In this document: positions 17,916 to 28,021 of the stretch, piece by piece
Layout: the number at the start of each line of letters is the position of its first letter
Position numbering within the stretch: the stretch's first letter is position 1
Source: Pseudomonadota bacterium
Lineage (GTDB): Bacteria > Pseudomonadota > Alphaproteobacteria > Rhodospirillales > Rhodospirillaceae
Reading direction: 5' to 3'
Length of the DNA: 64,000 bases
Assembly: GCA_020160875.1 (NCBI GenBank)
Contig: JAIUPE010000006.1
Span: 1 to 64,000 of the forward strand
Program-made: the position numbers and the translations under genes
Notes under the pieces: model-generated
Seen by the model: only the letters and a program-made list of their open reading frames with translations
Databases searched by the model: none
Told to the model about the DNA's origin: nothing

Positions 17916-18197
17916 ATGGACCAGCACTGGTACGAGCCCAAAGCATACGGATACGGCGCGGTCCCCATCCATTGGAAGGGCGTGGCCTTCGCCGTGGCCT
18001 TTATGGCGGCGCTTCTCGGCGGTCTGGCCGTGATTGCCTTGACCCTTGGGGCTGCGGGCGCTCTGCCTGGGCTGATTTACGCGGCCGGACTGACGGCACT
18101 TTTCCTCAAGGTTTGCCGCCGCCGGACCAACGGCCCCTGGCGCTGGCGCGAGAGTACCCCCTCCCAGGACGCTGTTACACGCTACCTAAGCAAATAA
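17916..18197 (+). CDS. Small two-helix membrane protein of unknown function
   Basis: The 93-residue product starts 6 bases after the priA stop (AAAGAGGC before ATG is a fair ribosome site). It has two hydrophobic segments (about 25-46 and 49-66) joined by a short turn and a basic C-terminal tail (CRRRTNGPWRWRE). I do not recognise a family. It sits between priA and the ATP synthase operon and is probably co-transcribed with priA. Confidence 0.7.
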   Translation: MDQHWYEPKAYGYGAVPIHWKGVAFAVAFMAALLGGLAVIALTLGAAGALPGLIYAAGLTALFLKVCRRRTNGPWRWRESTPSQDAVTRYLSK

Positions 18198-18401
18198 GCC
18201 GGGGCCCTGTTGCGCCTTGGTCTGTTGCAACGCGCATGGCCGTATGGTACCAACCCGCCGTCAATCGCGGCAGCGGCCGGAAACGGTCGTAAATAGCTAG
18301 CGAAATCAAGCGGTTAGCTTGATATCCGGACCCGGCTGAAAGCGTGCGTTTTCGGTCCGGGTCTTCGTGTAGTTAAGTCTTGCTCAAGGGGCGTTTCACC
18401 G
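18198..18401 (+). promoter_or_regulatory. Leader region of the atp operon with two hairpins
   Basis: No gene fits here. Two stems are visible: ATCAAGC/GCTTGAT (18305-18311 and 18317-18323) and GACCCGG/CCGGGTC (18329-18335 and 18357-18363), the latter with further pairing in its long loop. The second is followed by a short T-rich stretch. The promoter of atpHAGDC should be in this region, but I could not pick convincing -35/-10 boxes. Confidence 0.45.
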
Positions 18402-18962
18402 GTGGCAACGGATGTGGCAGGGGCCAGTGGCGTAAGCGGGCGCTATGCAAGCGCGCTTTACGACTTGGCCGATGAAAAAGGCGCGCTCGACGCCGTCGCG
18501 GCCGATCTCGCGAACCTTCAAAAGATGATCGATGAAAGCGACGACTTCCGGCGCTTCATCAAGTCTCCGATCCTTTCGCGCGCCGACCAGAGCAAGGGCA
18601 TCAACGCCATCGTCGAGAAGGCGCAGCTTTCGCCCATCACGAAAAAATTCCTCGGCCTCGTCGCGCAGAACCGCCGTCTGTTCGCGCTTCAGGGCATGAT
18701 CCGCGGCTACCGCGAGATCCTCGCCGAGCGCCGTGGCCAGGCTGCGGCCGAAGTCACCAGCGCCGCGCCGCTGTCTGATTCGCAGCGCATGTCGCTCGTT
18801 GATCAGCTCAAGAAATCCGTCGGCCGTAACGTCGACATCGTCGCCAAGGTGGATCCGTCCATCCTCGGCGGTCTCATTGTTCGCGTCGGCTCGCGCATGG
18901 TCGACAGCTCTCTCCGTTCCAAACTTCAACGCCTCAAGCTCGCTATGAAAGGGGTCGGATAA
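18402..18962 (+). CDS. atpH: ATP synthase F1 delta subunit
   Basis: The 186-residue subunit links F1 to the peripheral stalk. The N-terminal helical domain (SGRYASALYDLADEKGALDAV) and the C-terminal segment (VDPSILGGLIVRVGSRMVDSSLRSKLQRL) are the two hallmark regions of OSCP/delta. It starts at GTG 18402 and is the first gene of a five-gene F1 operon. The Fo genes are not here, as is usual in alphaproteobacteria. Confidence 0.95.
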   Translation: MATDVAGASGVSGRYASALYDLADEKGALDAVAADLANLQKMIDESDDFRRFIKSPILSRADQSKGINAIVEKAQLSPITKKFLGLVAQNRRLFALQGMIRGYREILAERRGQAAAEVTSAAPLSDSQRMSLVDQLKKSVGRNVDIVAKVDPSILGGLIVRVGSRMVDSSLRSKLQRLKLAMKGVG

Positions 18963-18965
18963 ATT

Positions 18966-20498
18966 ATGGAAATCCGCGCCGCAGAAATCTCCGCAATCCT
19001 CAAGCAGCAGATCGCCAACTTCGGCTCCGAAGCTGAATCCGCCGAAGTCGGTCAGGTGCTGGCCGTCGGTGACGGTATCGCCCGCGTCTATGGCCTCGAC
19101 AACGTCCAGGCCGGCGAAATGGTCGAGTTCCCGGGTGGCATCAAAGGCATGGCGCTGAACCTCGAAACCGACAACGTCGGTATCGTGATCTTCGGCGACG
19201 ACTCCACCATTAAGGAAGGTGACACCGTTAAGCGCACCGGCACCATCGTCGACGTTCCGGTCGGCAAGGCGCTGCTCGGCCGCGTCATGGACGGTCTCGG
19301 CAATCCGATCGACGGCAAGGGCGACCTTGGCACGACGGAACGCCGTCTCGCGGAACTGAAGGCCCCGGGCATCATCCCGCGCCGCTCGGTGCATGAGCCG
19401 GTGCAGACGGGCTTGAAGGCGATCGACTCGCTCATTCCGGTCGGCCGCGGTCAGCGCGAACTGATCATCGGTGACCGTCAGACCGGCAAGACCGCCGTCA
19501 TCCTCGACACCATCATCAATCAGAAGAAGGTCAACGACGCCGCGAAGAGCGACAAGGAAAAGCTCTTCTGCATCTACGTCGCCGTCGGCCAGAAGCGCTC
19601 TACCGTCGCCCAGGTCGTCAAGACCCTCGCCGACTACGGCGCGCTCGAATACACGATCATCGTCGGCGCCACCGCGTCGGATCCGGCGCCGCTCCAGTAT
19701 CTCGCGCCGTACACCGGCTGCGCGATGGGCGAGTGGTTCCGCGACAACGGCATGCACGCCGTCATCTTCTATGACGACTTGTCCAAGCAGGCCGTCGCGT
19801 ACCGCCAGATGTCGCTGCTGCTGCGCCGTCCGCCGGGCCGCGAAGCTTATCCCGGCGACGTGTTCTACATTCACTCGCGTCTGCTCGAGCGCGCCGCGAA
19901 ACTCAATGAAGCCAACGGTTCCGGCTCGCTCACCGCGCTCCCGGTCGTCGAAACCCAGGCCAACGACGTGTCGGCCTACATTCCGACGAACGTGATCTCG
20001 ATCACCGACGGTCAGATCTTCCTGGAAACCACGCTGTTCTATCAGGGTATCCGCCCGGCGTTGAACGTCGGTATCTCGGTTTCCCGCGTGGGTTCGTCGG
20101 CGCAGATCAAAGCCATGAAGCAGGTCGCGGGCTCGATCAAACTCGAACTCGCCCAGTACCGCGAAATGAAGGCGTTCGCGCAGTTCGCCTCCGACCTCGA
20201 TCCGGCGACGCAGCGTCTTCTGGCGCGCGGTGAACGTCTCACCGAGCTCCTGAAGCAGCCGCAGTACAAGCCGGTGCCGGTCGAAGAGCAGGTGGTCGTG
20301 ATCTTCGCGGGCACGAAGGGTTACCTCGACAAGATCGCCGTGCGCGATGTCGGCCGCTTCGAATCCTCGATGCTCGGCGCCATGCGTGAACGCGCGCCGG
20401 ACATTCTCGCGGGCATCCGTCAGGAAAAGGCGCTCACAGACGCCATCCAGGCGAAGCTCAAGACCTTCCTCGACGACTTCTCGGCTTCGTTCGCTTAA
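18966..20498 (+). CDS. atpA: ATP synthase F1 alpha subunit
   Basis: The 510-residue non-catalytic nucleotide-binding subunit has a beta-barrel start ([20 protein letters not shown]), P-loop [10 protein letters not shown] near 169-178 and the alpha-specific segment [17 protein letters not shown] (read here as [17 protein letters not shown]). The C-terminal helical domain ends [10 protein letters not shown]. Length is normal. It begins 3 bases after the atpH stop. Confidence 0.98.
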   Translation: MEIRAAEISAILKQQIANFGSEAESAEVGQVLAVGDGIARVYGLDNVQAGEMVEFPGGIKGMALNLETDNVGIVIFGDDSTIKEGDTVKRTGTIVDVPVGKALLGRVMDGLGNPIDGKGDLGTTERRLAELKAPGIIPRRSVHEPVQTGLKAIDSLIPVGRGQRELIIGDRQTGKTAVILDTIINQKKVNDAAKSDKEKLFCIYVAVGQKRSTVAQVVKTLADYGALEYTIIVGATASDPAPLQYLAPYTGCAMGEWFRDNGMHAVIFYDDLSKQAVAYRQMSLLLRRPPGREAYPGDVFYIHSRLLERAAKLNEANGSGSLTALPVVETQANDVSAYIPTNVISITDGQIFLETTLFYQGIRPALNVGISVSRVGSSAQIKAMKQVAGSIKLELAQYREMKAFAQFASDLDPATQRLLARGERLTELLKQPQYKPVPVEEQVVVIFAGTKGYLDKIAVRDVGRFESSMLGAMRERAPDILAGIRQEKALTDAIQAKLKTFLDDFSASFA

Positions 20499-20534
20499 GG
20501 GCCTCGGGGAAATTCGTCTAAGTAGGATCGAGAT

Positions 20535-21413
20535 ATGCCTAGCTTAAAAGAGTTCCGCGTTCGCATCGAATCGGTGCAGTCGACGAAGAAGATCACGTCG
20601 GCCATGAAGATGGTCGCCGCGTCGAAACTGCGCCGCGCGCAGGAAGGCGCCGAAGCCGCGCGTCCCTACGCCGAACGCATGGAGCGGATGCTCGGCAACC
20701 TCGCGGGCGCCGCGGCGGGCCGTGCCGGCGCGCCGTTGATGCTCGCTGGAACCGGTAAGGATGACACGCACCTCGTCGTCGTGATGACCGCGAACCGCGG
20801 CCTCGCGGGCGGGTTCAACTCCAACATCATCCGTTCGGCCCGTGGTCTCGTGCGCGAGCTGCTCGATCGCGGCAAGACGGTGAAGATCCTGGCCGTCGGC
20901 CGTAAGGGCCGCGACGCGATGCGCCGCGACTTCCGCGAGCTCCTCGTCGGTGAATACACCGAGTTCGGCCGCAAGCGTGTCGCGTTCAACGAAGCCAACG
21001 ACGTGGCCTCGAAGATCACCGCCATGTTCGAAGCCGGCGAATTCGACGTCGCGACGCTTGTGTACGCGCGCTTCAAGTCGGCCGTGTCGCAAATCGTCAC
21101 GCGCCAGCAGATCATCCCGTTCCCCGTGCCGGAAGCTTCGGCCGGCGGCGACGCGAAAGTGGTCTACGACTACGAACCGTCGGACAACGAAATTCTCGGC
21201 AGTCTGCTGCCGCGTAACCTCGCCATCCAGGTCTTCCGCGCGATGCTTGAGAACGCAGCGTCGTTCTTCGGCTCGCAAATGGCCGCGATGGACAACGCGA
21301 CGCGCAACGCCGGCGAAATGATCAATAAGCTGAAGCTGACCTACAACCGTCAGCGCCAAGCCATGATTACCAAAGAACTCATCGAAATTATTTCCGGCGC
21401 TGAAGCGATCTAA
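20535..21413 (+). CDS. atpG: ATP synthase F1 gamma subunit
   Basis: The 292-residue central rotor shaft has an N-terminal coiled-coil helix ([20 protein letters not shown]) and a C-terminal helix with [20 protein letters not shown] followed by [19 protein letters not shown]. These two helices form the shaft turning inside the alpha-beta ring. It starts 36 bases after atpA. Confidence 0.97.
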   Translation: MPSLKEFRVRIESVQSTKKITSAMKMVAASKLRRAQEGAEAARPYAERMERMLGNLAGAAAGRAGAPLMLAGTGKDDTHLVVVMTANRGLAGGFNSNIIRSARGLVRELLDRGKTVKILAVGRKGRDAMRRDFRELLVGEYTEFGRKRVAFNEANDVASKITAMFEAGEFDVATLVYARFKSAVSQIVTRQQIIPFPVPEASAGGDAKVVYDYEPSDNEILGSLLPRNLAIQVFRAMLENAASFFGSQMAAMDNATRNAGEMINKLKLTYNRQRQAMITKELIEIISGAEAI

Positions 21414-21439
21414 GCGGCGCGGAAACGAAGAAGGCATAG

Positions 21440-22867
<1,428 letters not shown>

Positions 22868-22890
22868 TCTTAAAGCTCTAGGACTTCGAT

Positions 22891-23295
22891 ATGGCCGATA
22901 CGACGTTGAAGCTCGAACTGGTCTCGCCGGAACGCTTGCTCCTTTCGGAGCAGGTCGAGATGGTGATTGTGCCGGGCGCCGAAGGTGTGTTCGGCGTGCT
23001 GCCCTTGCATGCGCCGACGCTTTCCACCCTCAAGCCGGGCTTCGTCCAGGTCTATAAGGGCGGTGCGGTCGCCGAGAGCTTCTTCGTCACCGGCGGCTTC
23101 GCTGAAGTCACGCCGGCCAGCTGTACGGTCCTGGTCGACGAAGCCATTCCGCAGGCGACTCTGACCCGCGACTACGCGGCGCAGCGCCTCGCACAGGCGA
23201 AGGCGCGCCTCGACCAGGCCGCCAACGACGATGACCGCCGTCTCGCGGCGGTTGATGTCGCCAACGCCGAAGCGATGGTGCAAGCGGCAGCCTAA
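22891..23295 (+). CDS. atpC: ATP synthase F1 epsilon subunit
   Basis: The 134-residue subunit of the central stalk can inhibit ATP hydrolysis. The N-terminal beta-sandwich shows VSPERLLLSEQVEMVIVPGAEG and GVLPLHAPTLSTLKPG, both family hallmarks. The C-terminal helical hairpin is Ala-rich (AAQRLAQAKARLDQAANDDD). It is the last gene of the atp operon. Confidence 0.96.
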   Translation: MADTTLKLELVSPERLLLSEQVEMVIVPGAEGVFGVLPLHAPTLSTLKPGFVQVYKGGAVAESFFVTGGFAEVTPASCTVLVDEAIPQATLTRDYAAQRLAQAKARLDQAANDDDRRLAAVDVANAEAMVQAAA

Positions 23296-23354
23296 ACATC
23301 ACGCTGCCTTTAAATTGCCGGATGTGACGGTTTTCTTGCAGGCGTGGTATAGAA

Positions 23355-23397
23355 GCATTTTAGGGAAAAGTGGAAACCGGTTTTCCCGCTAAAATGC
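23355..23397. repeat. Palindromic intergenic element, GAAAAGTGG/CCGGTTTTC type
   Basis: GCATTTTAG (23355-23363) pairs with CTAAAATGC (23389-23397). Inside, GGAAAA pairs with TTTTCC around GTGGAAACCGG. The GAAAAGTGGAAACCGGTTTTC core matches, from memory, a palindromic repeat found in very many copies between genes in Rhizobiales. It stands in the 174-base gap after atpC. A degraded relative is at 34838-34882. Confidence 0.8.
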
Positions 23398-23469
23398 GAC
23401 TAACCGATAAGAGGCGAGCGTGCTGAGGCGCGATCGCGAACTCCTGCAAGCGCAACACGTTCATCTCTC

Positions 23470-24306
23470 ATGGCCGTAAAACACTGGAGCTTGGACGATA
23501 TCGATTGGACGCGCTTCGACGCGTCCAAGGTCTCGCCCGACCTCGTTGCGGTCATCAAGACCGCTGCGATGGTTGAGCGCAATGGCGCGGACTACGGCAG
23601 CTATCTTCACGGCGTCTTCAAGGACGACCCCGCCTTCCAGGCTGCGGCCGCCGAATGGGCGAAGGAAGAAGAGCAGCACGGCATCGCGCTCGGCCGTTGG
23701 GCGGCGCTCGCCGACCCGGCCTTCGATATGGATGCGAGCTTCACGCGCTTCACCGACATGTACAAGATCCCGATCGACGCCACGGCGTCGATCCGCGGTT
23801 CGCGTACCGGCGAGCTCTGTGCGCGCTGTGTTGTCGAGACCGGCACCAGCTCCTTTTATTCGGCGATCCGCGACGCGGTGGAAGAGCCGGTCCTGAAGCA
23901 AATCTGCAAGAACATCGCTGCCGACGAGTTCCGGCATTACCAATTGTTCTATCGGCATATGGAGCGCTATCTGGCCGAACGCCGTGACGGCGCCTCGACG
24001 TGGGAGCGCTTCAAGGTCGCGTTCACCCGCTTTCGCGAAGCCGACGACGACGAGATCGCGTCGGCTTATTACGCCGGCAACGCCGTACCCGGCGCCTACG
24101 ACCGTGCCACTTCGAACGCGGCCTATGCGGCGCGGGCTTTCGGCTTTTATCAAAAGCGCCATGTGCGCCGCGCTGGTCATATGTTCGCGCAAGCCGCCGG
24201 GTTCAATCCTGACGGCTGGGCAGCAAAACTGTTGTCCGCGCTTCTCTGGAGCGTCATCTGGTTCCGTGGCCGCAAGTTCCGTCCCGTGCTGGTGCCCGCG
24301 CGCTAA
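23470..24306 (+). CDS. Ferritin-like di-iron protein of unknown substrate
   Basis: The 278-residue product is mostly helical. Likely iron ligands follow the ferritin/acyl-desaturase pattern: Glu in MVERNGADYGSYL, Glu and His in AKEEEQHGIALG, Glu in VVETGTSSFYSAI, and Glu and His in AADEFRHYQLFYRHME. The C-terminal segment KLLSALLWSVIWFRG is hydrophobic and may touch the membrane. Whether it is an oxygenase, a desaturase or an iron/peroxide protein cannot be decided. It starts at ATG 23470, after a repeat element, so it is probably not part of the atp transcript. Confidence 0.7.
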   Translation: MAVKHWSLDDIDWTRFDASKVSPDLVAVIKTAAMVERNGADYGSYLHGVFKDDPAFQAAAAEWAKEEEQHGIALGRWAALADPAFDMDASFTRFTDMYKIPIDATASIRGSRTGELCARCVVETGTSSFYSAIRDAVEEPVLKQICKNIAADEFRHYQLFYRHMERYLAERRDGASTWERFKVAFTRFREADDDEIASAYYAGNAVPGAYDRATSNAAYAARAFGFYQKRHVRRAGHMFAQAAGFNPDGWAAKLLSALLWSVIWFRGRKFRPVLVPAR

Positions 24307-24507
24307 CCCTTGCGCCGATTGGACGAACGGGGCCGGCGAGGGAAGACGCATGGCGGCCCCCCCGCGTAAAGCGCCCCGCCTCCAGCGCGCGTGTTCATCT
24401 CTTCTTTGGTTCCGAGGATATCGCGGCCCTCTCGGCTCGCATCAGCGCCATTCCGCCCGGCGAACGCCGAGTGTTAGGCTGAGGCCTCATTCTCTTGGGG
24501 GAGCCTC

Positions 24508-25578
24508 ATGATTCAACGGTTCACGCAATTTGCCGCCGTCGCGACGCTTTTCTTGGCGGGTCCCGTCCTCGCCGCCGAACCTTTGCCGACGGTCAAAATC
24601 TTCACCACGGGCGGCACCATTGCCGGCGCCGGTTCGTCCGGCACGGACATGACCAACTACAAGTCCGGCGCCATCTCCGGCGATCAGCTCGTGGCCAGCG
24701 TTCCTCAACTCAAGCAGCTCGCCAATACGCCTGTCGAACAGATCGCCAATGTCGCCAGCTACGATTTGACCATCGCGCATTGGATCTCGCTCGCGCGCAA
24801 AATCAACGAAACTCTGGCCGACCCGAAAGTCTCGGGCGTTGTCATTACGCATGGCACCAACACCATCGAGGAAACGGCCTTCTTCCTCGATCTCACCGTG
24901 AAGTCCGATAAACCCGTGGTCCTCGTCGGCGCCATGCGCCCGGCCACGGCTGTCAGTGCCGACGGTCCGCTCAACCTCATCAATGCCGTGCGCGTGGCCG
25001 CGTCGCCGGAGGCGCGCGGGAAGGGTGCGATGGTCGTGCTGAACGATGAAATCAGCTCTGCCCGCGATGTCACGAAAGAGCATACGATGCGCGTCGAGGC
25101 CTTTCGGCCCACCGACTTTGGCTATCTCGGCCAGATCGATGAAGACAAGGTCGTGTTCTATCGGTCGCCGACCCGACGGCATACGGCGGCTTCCGAATTC
25201 GACGTCTCGAAACTTGATAAGCTTCCCGTGGTCGATATTCTCTACGCTTATGTGCAGCCGAGCCTCGGCCTCGTCGACGCGCTGGTAAAGGGCGGCACGC
25301 AGGGCATCGTCTTTGCCGGCACGGGGGCCGGCGATATTTCGACACCCGAGCGCGGCGCGCTTAAGAACGTGCTTGCCATGAAGCCCGATGCGCGTCCGGT
25401 CCTCGTGCGCTCCAGCCGCGTCGGCAATGGCCGCGTCGTGGCGACGAAGGATTACGAACCCTTCAATATGGTGGCGGCCGATACCCTCAATCCGCAGAAG
25501 GCGCGCATCCTCCTCATGCTCGCGCTCACCAAGACGCGCGATCCCAAGGAAATCCAAAGAATGTTCTCGGAGTATTAA
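24508..25578 (+). CDS. ansB: Type II (periplasmic) L-asparaginase
   Basis: The 356-residue enzyme hydrolyses asparagine (often also glutamine) to aspartate and ammonia in the periplasm. The signal peptide is MIQRFTQFAAVATLFLAGP..., cut after VLA near 22. The nucleophile Thr lies in FTTGGTIAG (about 34) and the second Thr/Lys set in ITHGTNTIEETAFF (about 112-125). MRPATAVSADGPLNL is also typical. GGGGGAG precedes the ATG. The stop overlaps the convergent rppH stop by 4 bases. The exact symbol is by family and signal peptide, not by proven kinetics. Confidence 0.92.
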   Translation: MIQRFTQFAAVATLFLAGPVLAAEPLPTVKIFTTGGTIAGAGSSGTDMTNYKSGAISGDQLVASVPQLKQLANTPVEQIANVASYDLTIAHWISLARKINETLADPKVSGVVITHGTNTIEETAFFLDLTVKSDKPVVLVGAMRPATAVSADGPLNLINAVRVAASPEARGKGAMVVLNDEISSARDVTKEHTMRVEAFRPTDFGYLGQIDEDKVVFYRSPTRRHTAASEFDVSKLDKLPVVDILYAYVQPSLGLVDALVKGGTQGIVFAGTGAGDISTPERGALKNVLAMKPDARPVLVRSSRVGNGRVVATKDYEPFNMVAADTLNPQKARILLMLALTKTRDPKEIQRMFSEY

Positions 25579-26096
25579 GCTTTACGGCGCGCGGCTTTTT
25601 TCTTCGGTTTTGCCGCGCGCACAGGCTGTAAAGCGGCGACCTTCTCTTTGAAGGCCGCGACGACCTGTTTGTAGATGTCGCGTTTGAAACCGACGATCAT
25701 TTTCGGCAGGTTCTCGAACTTGGTCCACTTCCAGGCGCCGAACTCCGGATGTTCGCCCGCGATGTCGATGTCGGCATTCTCGCCCGTGAATTTCATCAGG
25801 AACCACTTCTGCTCCTGACCACGGTACTTGCCTTTCCACACCTTCTTTTGAAGATCGGCGGGCAGGTCATAGCGCAGCCACGACCGTGTCACGGCGACGA
25901 TGCGCGCCTTATCGGTTCCGGTTTCCTCGCGAAGCTCGCGCAAGGCCGCCGCGCGGGGCAACTCGTTCTTGTCGATCCCGCCTTGCGGCATCTGCCAGGC
26001 GCCCGGCGTGTCGATGCGCTCGGCGACAAAGACTTTGCCGCGTGCGTTCAACAGGACGATCCCGACGCCCCGGCGATAAGGCTTGGAAGATGGCAT
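25575..26096 (-). CDS. rppH: RNA pyrophosphohydrolase (Nudix)
   Basis: The 173-residue Nudix hydrolase removes pyrophosphate from the 5' end of mRNA and so starts decay. The Nudix box GGIDKNELPRAAALRELREE continues TG (39-60), with catalytic Glu56 to Glu59. The family start YRRGVGIVLLNARGKVFVAER and the C-terminal AWKWTKFENLPKMIVGFKRDIY are characteristic. A basic tail (RAAKPKKKAARRKA) extends the usual end. It is downstream of the polysaccharide-deacetylase-like gene with a 5-base gap. Confidence 0.93.
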   Translation of the reverse strand: MPSSKPYRRGVGIVLLNARGKVFVAERIDTPGAWQMPQGGIDKNELPRAAALRELREETGTDKARIVAVTRSWLRYDLPADLQKKVWKGKYRGQEQKWFLMKFTGENADIDIAGEHPEFGAWKWTKFENLPKMIVGFKRDIYKQVVAAFKEKVAALQPVRAAKPKKKAARRKA

Positions 26097-26101
26097 GCGG
26101 G

Positions 26102-27856
26102 TCAGTGCGCTGGCTTCGCCTTGGCTTTGGCGGCCTCGGGTTTTGCTTTTGCGGCGGCGGGTTTGGCTTGGGCCGGCGCGTCATGGCTGGCGGCCGGTTT
26201 CGCCTTCGCGGCGGCCGGGGGCGCCGTCGCCGGCGATGGCGCGGTGACCTCCGAACGGATCAACACGGTGGAGATTGGTGTGAGCGCGATGCCTTTTCTC
26301 TGTGCCTGGTCCAGCCACAGAATGAGCCGCTCGAAGCTCACCGGCTTGGCCTGCACCGAGGCGACAACGCTGCCCTGATAGCGCGCGAGGCGTTCGGCAT
26401 AGTCGAGGCGCGCATCCACGGCGGCGCGGAAGGGGCGTTCATCAAGCACGACGTCGGCCACGGCCGTCGAAACATAGGCGTCACCCATGCGTACCCCGGG
26501 CGATCCCTGCACATAGAACAGATTCTGCTCTTTCAACTTGGCGAACATCGGCGAGATGCTCTGCGCGTTCTCGCGGAACTTCGTGCCTTGGGCGTCGAAT
26601 ACGCCGATCGCCCCCGTGCCGGCTTTCAATACGGCATCGAGGCGTTCGGCGTTGTCCTTGAGTTCTAGGGTGGTCAGGAGGCCCAAGGGGCCCGGATCCT
26701 GCGCCGGGAAATCCTTGCTCTCCAGCGGGACTTCGATGAGCACCTCGTGCCCGGCGGCCTTCGCGCGGTCCATCCAGGTCTTGATGTTGCGCGCATAGGG
26801 GCTGAAGGCCAGCGTCACGGCCGGCGGCAGTTTGGTGATGGCGGCTTCCGTCGCCGATTGGCTAAGGCCAAGCCCGCGCACCACGATCGCGATCTTCGCC
26901 GTGCTTGCGGATGCGGCGGGCGCGGCTTCCTTCTTCGCATCGCGCAGCGCGGCAAAGCGGGGCGGCGGGGCGCTGACGGCGACACGGTCGGTCGGCGGCA
27001 GAGGCGGATCCACCAGGCGCGGGCGGCCACCGGCGACGGCGGGGCCGGCATCGCCCGCGGCGGCGGCGAAGCGTTCCGGCGCGCCCGGCGCCACACCGGG
27101 CGCGTTGAGGGCGGGAATCCCGCCGATCAGGTTGGGGACTTCGTCGTTTGGTTGGGGCGGCGCTTCGGCGGACGCGGCTTCCGGTTTCGCGTCGGCCGGA
27201 GGCGTTGCCGCGGGTTTGGCGTTCGCGGGCGCCGGAGCTGGCGGCGCGACGGGCTTGGCGGCCGGCGGTACGGCGGCGACTTGGGTTTCTTTCGCGGCGG
27301 GCGCAGGTGTCGGCGCGACGGGTTTCGCGGCCGCTGGGGGCGGCGTGACGGCGGCGGTGTTGGTCGGCGGTGTGACCGCGGGTTTTGCGGCGTCCGCTTT
27401 TCCCGCCTCCGGCTTCGCGGCCTCCGGTTTCGCGGCGGTGGCGGGCGTCGCGGCGGCGGGTTTAGCAGGGTCCGGTTTCGCCGCAGGCGTGGCCGGGGCT
27501 TGCGCCGTCAGCCACGGGCGGCGGGAGGCCGAACGGTCGGTTGCGGCGGTGGCGTCTTGCGCGATAGCCGCCTCAGGGGCCGCGTTCGGCGCCGGCGCAT
27601 TCTCATCGACGACTTCGAGGTCGGCGAAATTACCCGTAACGGGTGCGGCGACTTGCGGGGTCTCACTGGTCAGAAGGACGTAGGAAATGAATCCGACAAC
27701 GCCGGCGAACACCACGCCGCTCGCAAGCAGCGCGATTCTCGGACCCGTGCCGGACTGGCCCGTGTCTTCGTCGTCGTAAAAGTCCGCGTCGCCGTCGTCG
27801 CCGCCGCCAAACGGGTCTTTTACGTTGTCTTTCCGGAACCGATCGAACAGTCCCAT
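26102..27856 (-). CDS. Divergent polysaccharide deacetylase family protein (YibQ-like)
   Basis: With ATG 27856 (GGAGG 5 bases upstream) the product has 584 residues. One membrane helix (ALLASGVVFAGVVGFISYVLL, near 40-60) anchors it to the inner membrane. About 200 residues of Ala/Pro/Lys-rich low-complexity linker follow, then the catalytic-like domain from KIAIVVRGLGLSQSATEAAI to the C terminus, ending in a second Ala/Lys-rich tail. The domain is the divergent deacetylase fold; activity is unproven. In alphaproteobacteria this gene regularly lies between ctpA and rppH, as here. Confidence 0.85.
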   Translation of the reverse strand: MGLFDRFRKDNVKDPFGGGDDGDADFYDDEDTGQSGTGPRIALLASGVVFAGVVGFISYVLLTSETPQVAAPVTGNFADLEVVDENAPAPNAAPEAAIAQDATAATDRSASRRPWLTAQAPATPAAKPDPAKPAAATPATAAKPEAAKPEAGKADAAKPAVTPPTNTAAVTPPPAAAKPVAPTPAPAAKETQVAAVPPAAKPVAPPAPAPANAKPAATPPADAKPEAASAEAPPQPNDEVPNLIGGIPALNAPGVAPGAPERFAAAAGDAGPAVAGGRPRLVDPPLPPTDRVAVSAPPPRFAALRDAKKEAAPAASASTAKIAIVVRGLGLSQSATEAAITKLPPAVTLAFSPYARNIKTWMDRAKAAGHEVLIEVPLESKDFPAQDPGPLGLLTTLELKDNAERLDAVLKAGTGAIGVFDAQGTKFRENAQSISPMFAKLKEQNLFYVQGSPGVRMGDAYVSTAVADVVLDERPFRAAVDARLDYAERLARYQGSVVASVQAKPVSFERLILWLDQAQRKGIALTPISTVLIRSEVTAPSPATAPPAAAKAKPAASHDAPAQAKPAAAKAKPEAAKAKAKPAH

Positions 27857-27951
27857 GAACTCCTCCGGCCCTGCGCGTTGAGCGCAGTACATATGATACG
27901 CCGATTATCTTCTAGACGGGGGACCCTTAAGAGCCTGTTAAGCCAAAAACA

Positions 27952-27984
27952 AACGGGGGCCTCGGCGTGGTGACCGGGCCCCCG
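27952..27984 (-). terminator. Intrinsic terminator after ctpA
   Basis: On the minus strand ACGGGGGCC (complement of 27976-27984) pairs with GGCCCCCGT (complement of 27952-27960), then TTGTTTTTGG follows. The 9-bp GC stem with a T-run fits termination of the gpmI-envC-ctpA transcript. A second stem (GGAACCGG with CCGGTTC) lies just before it, near 27997-28018. Confidence 0.75.
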
Positions 27985-28021
27985 TGTTTTCTTCCCTGAA
28001 CCGGATTTAGCCGGTTCCGTC

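Noticed and set aside
24360..24482. A protein-like stretch (ARVHLFFGSEDIAALSARIS) before the asparaginase gene
   Set aside because: The frame has no start codon near it and is out of frame with the ferritin-like gene; it looks like a remnant at best, so I did not call a gene.
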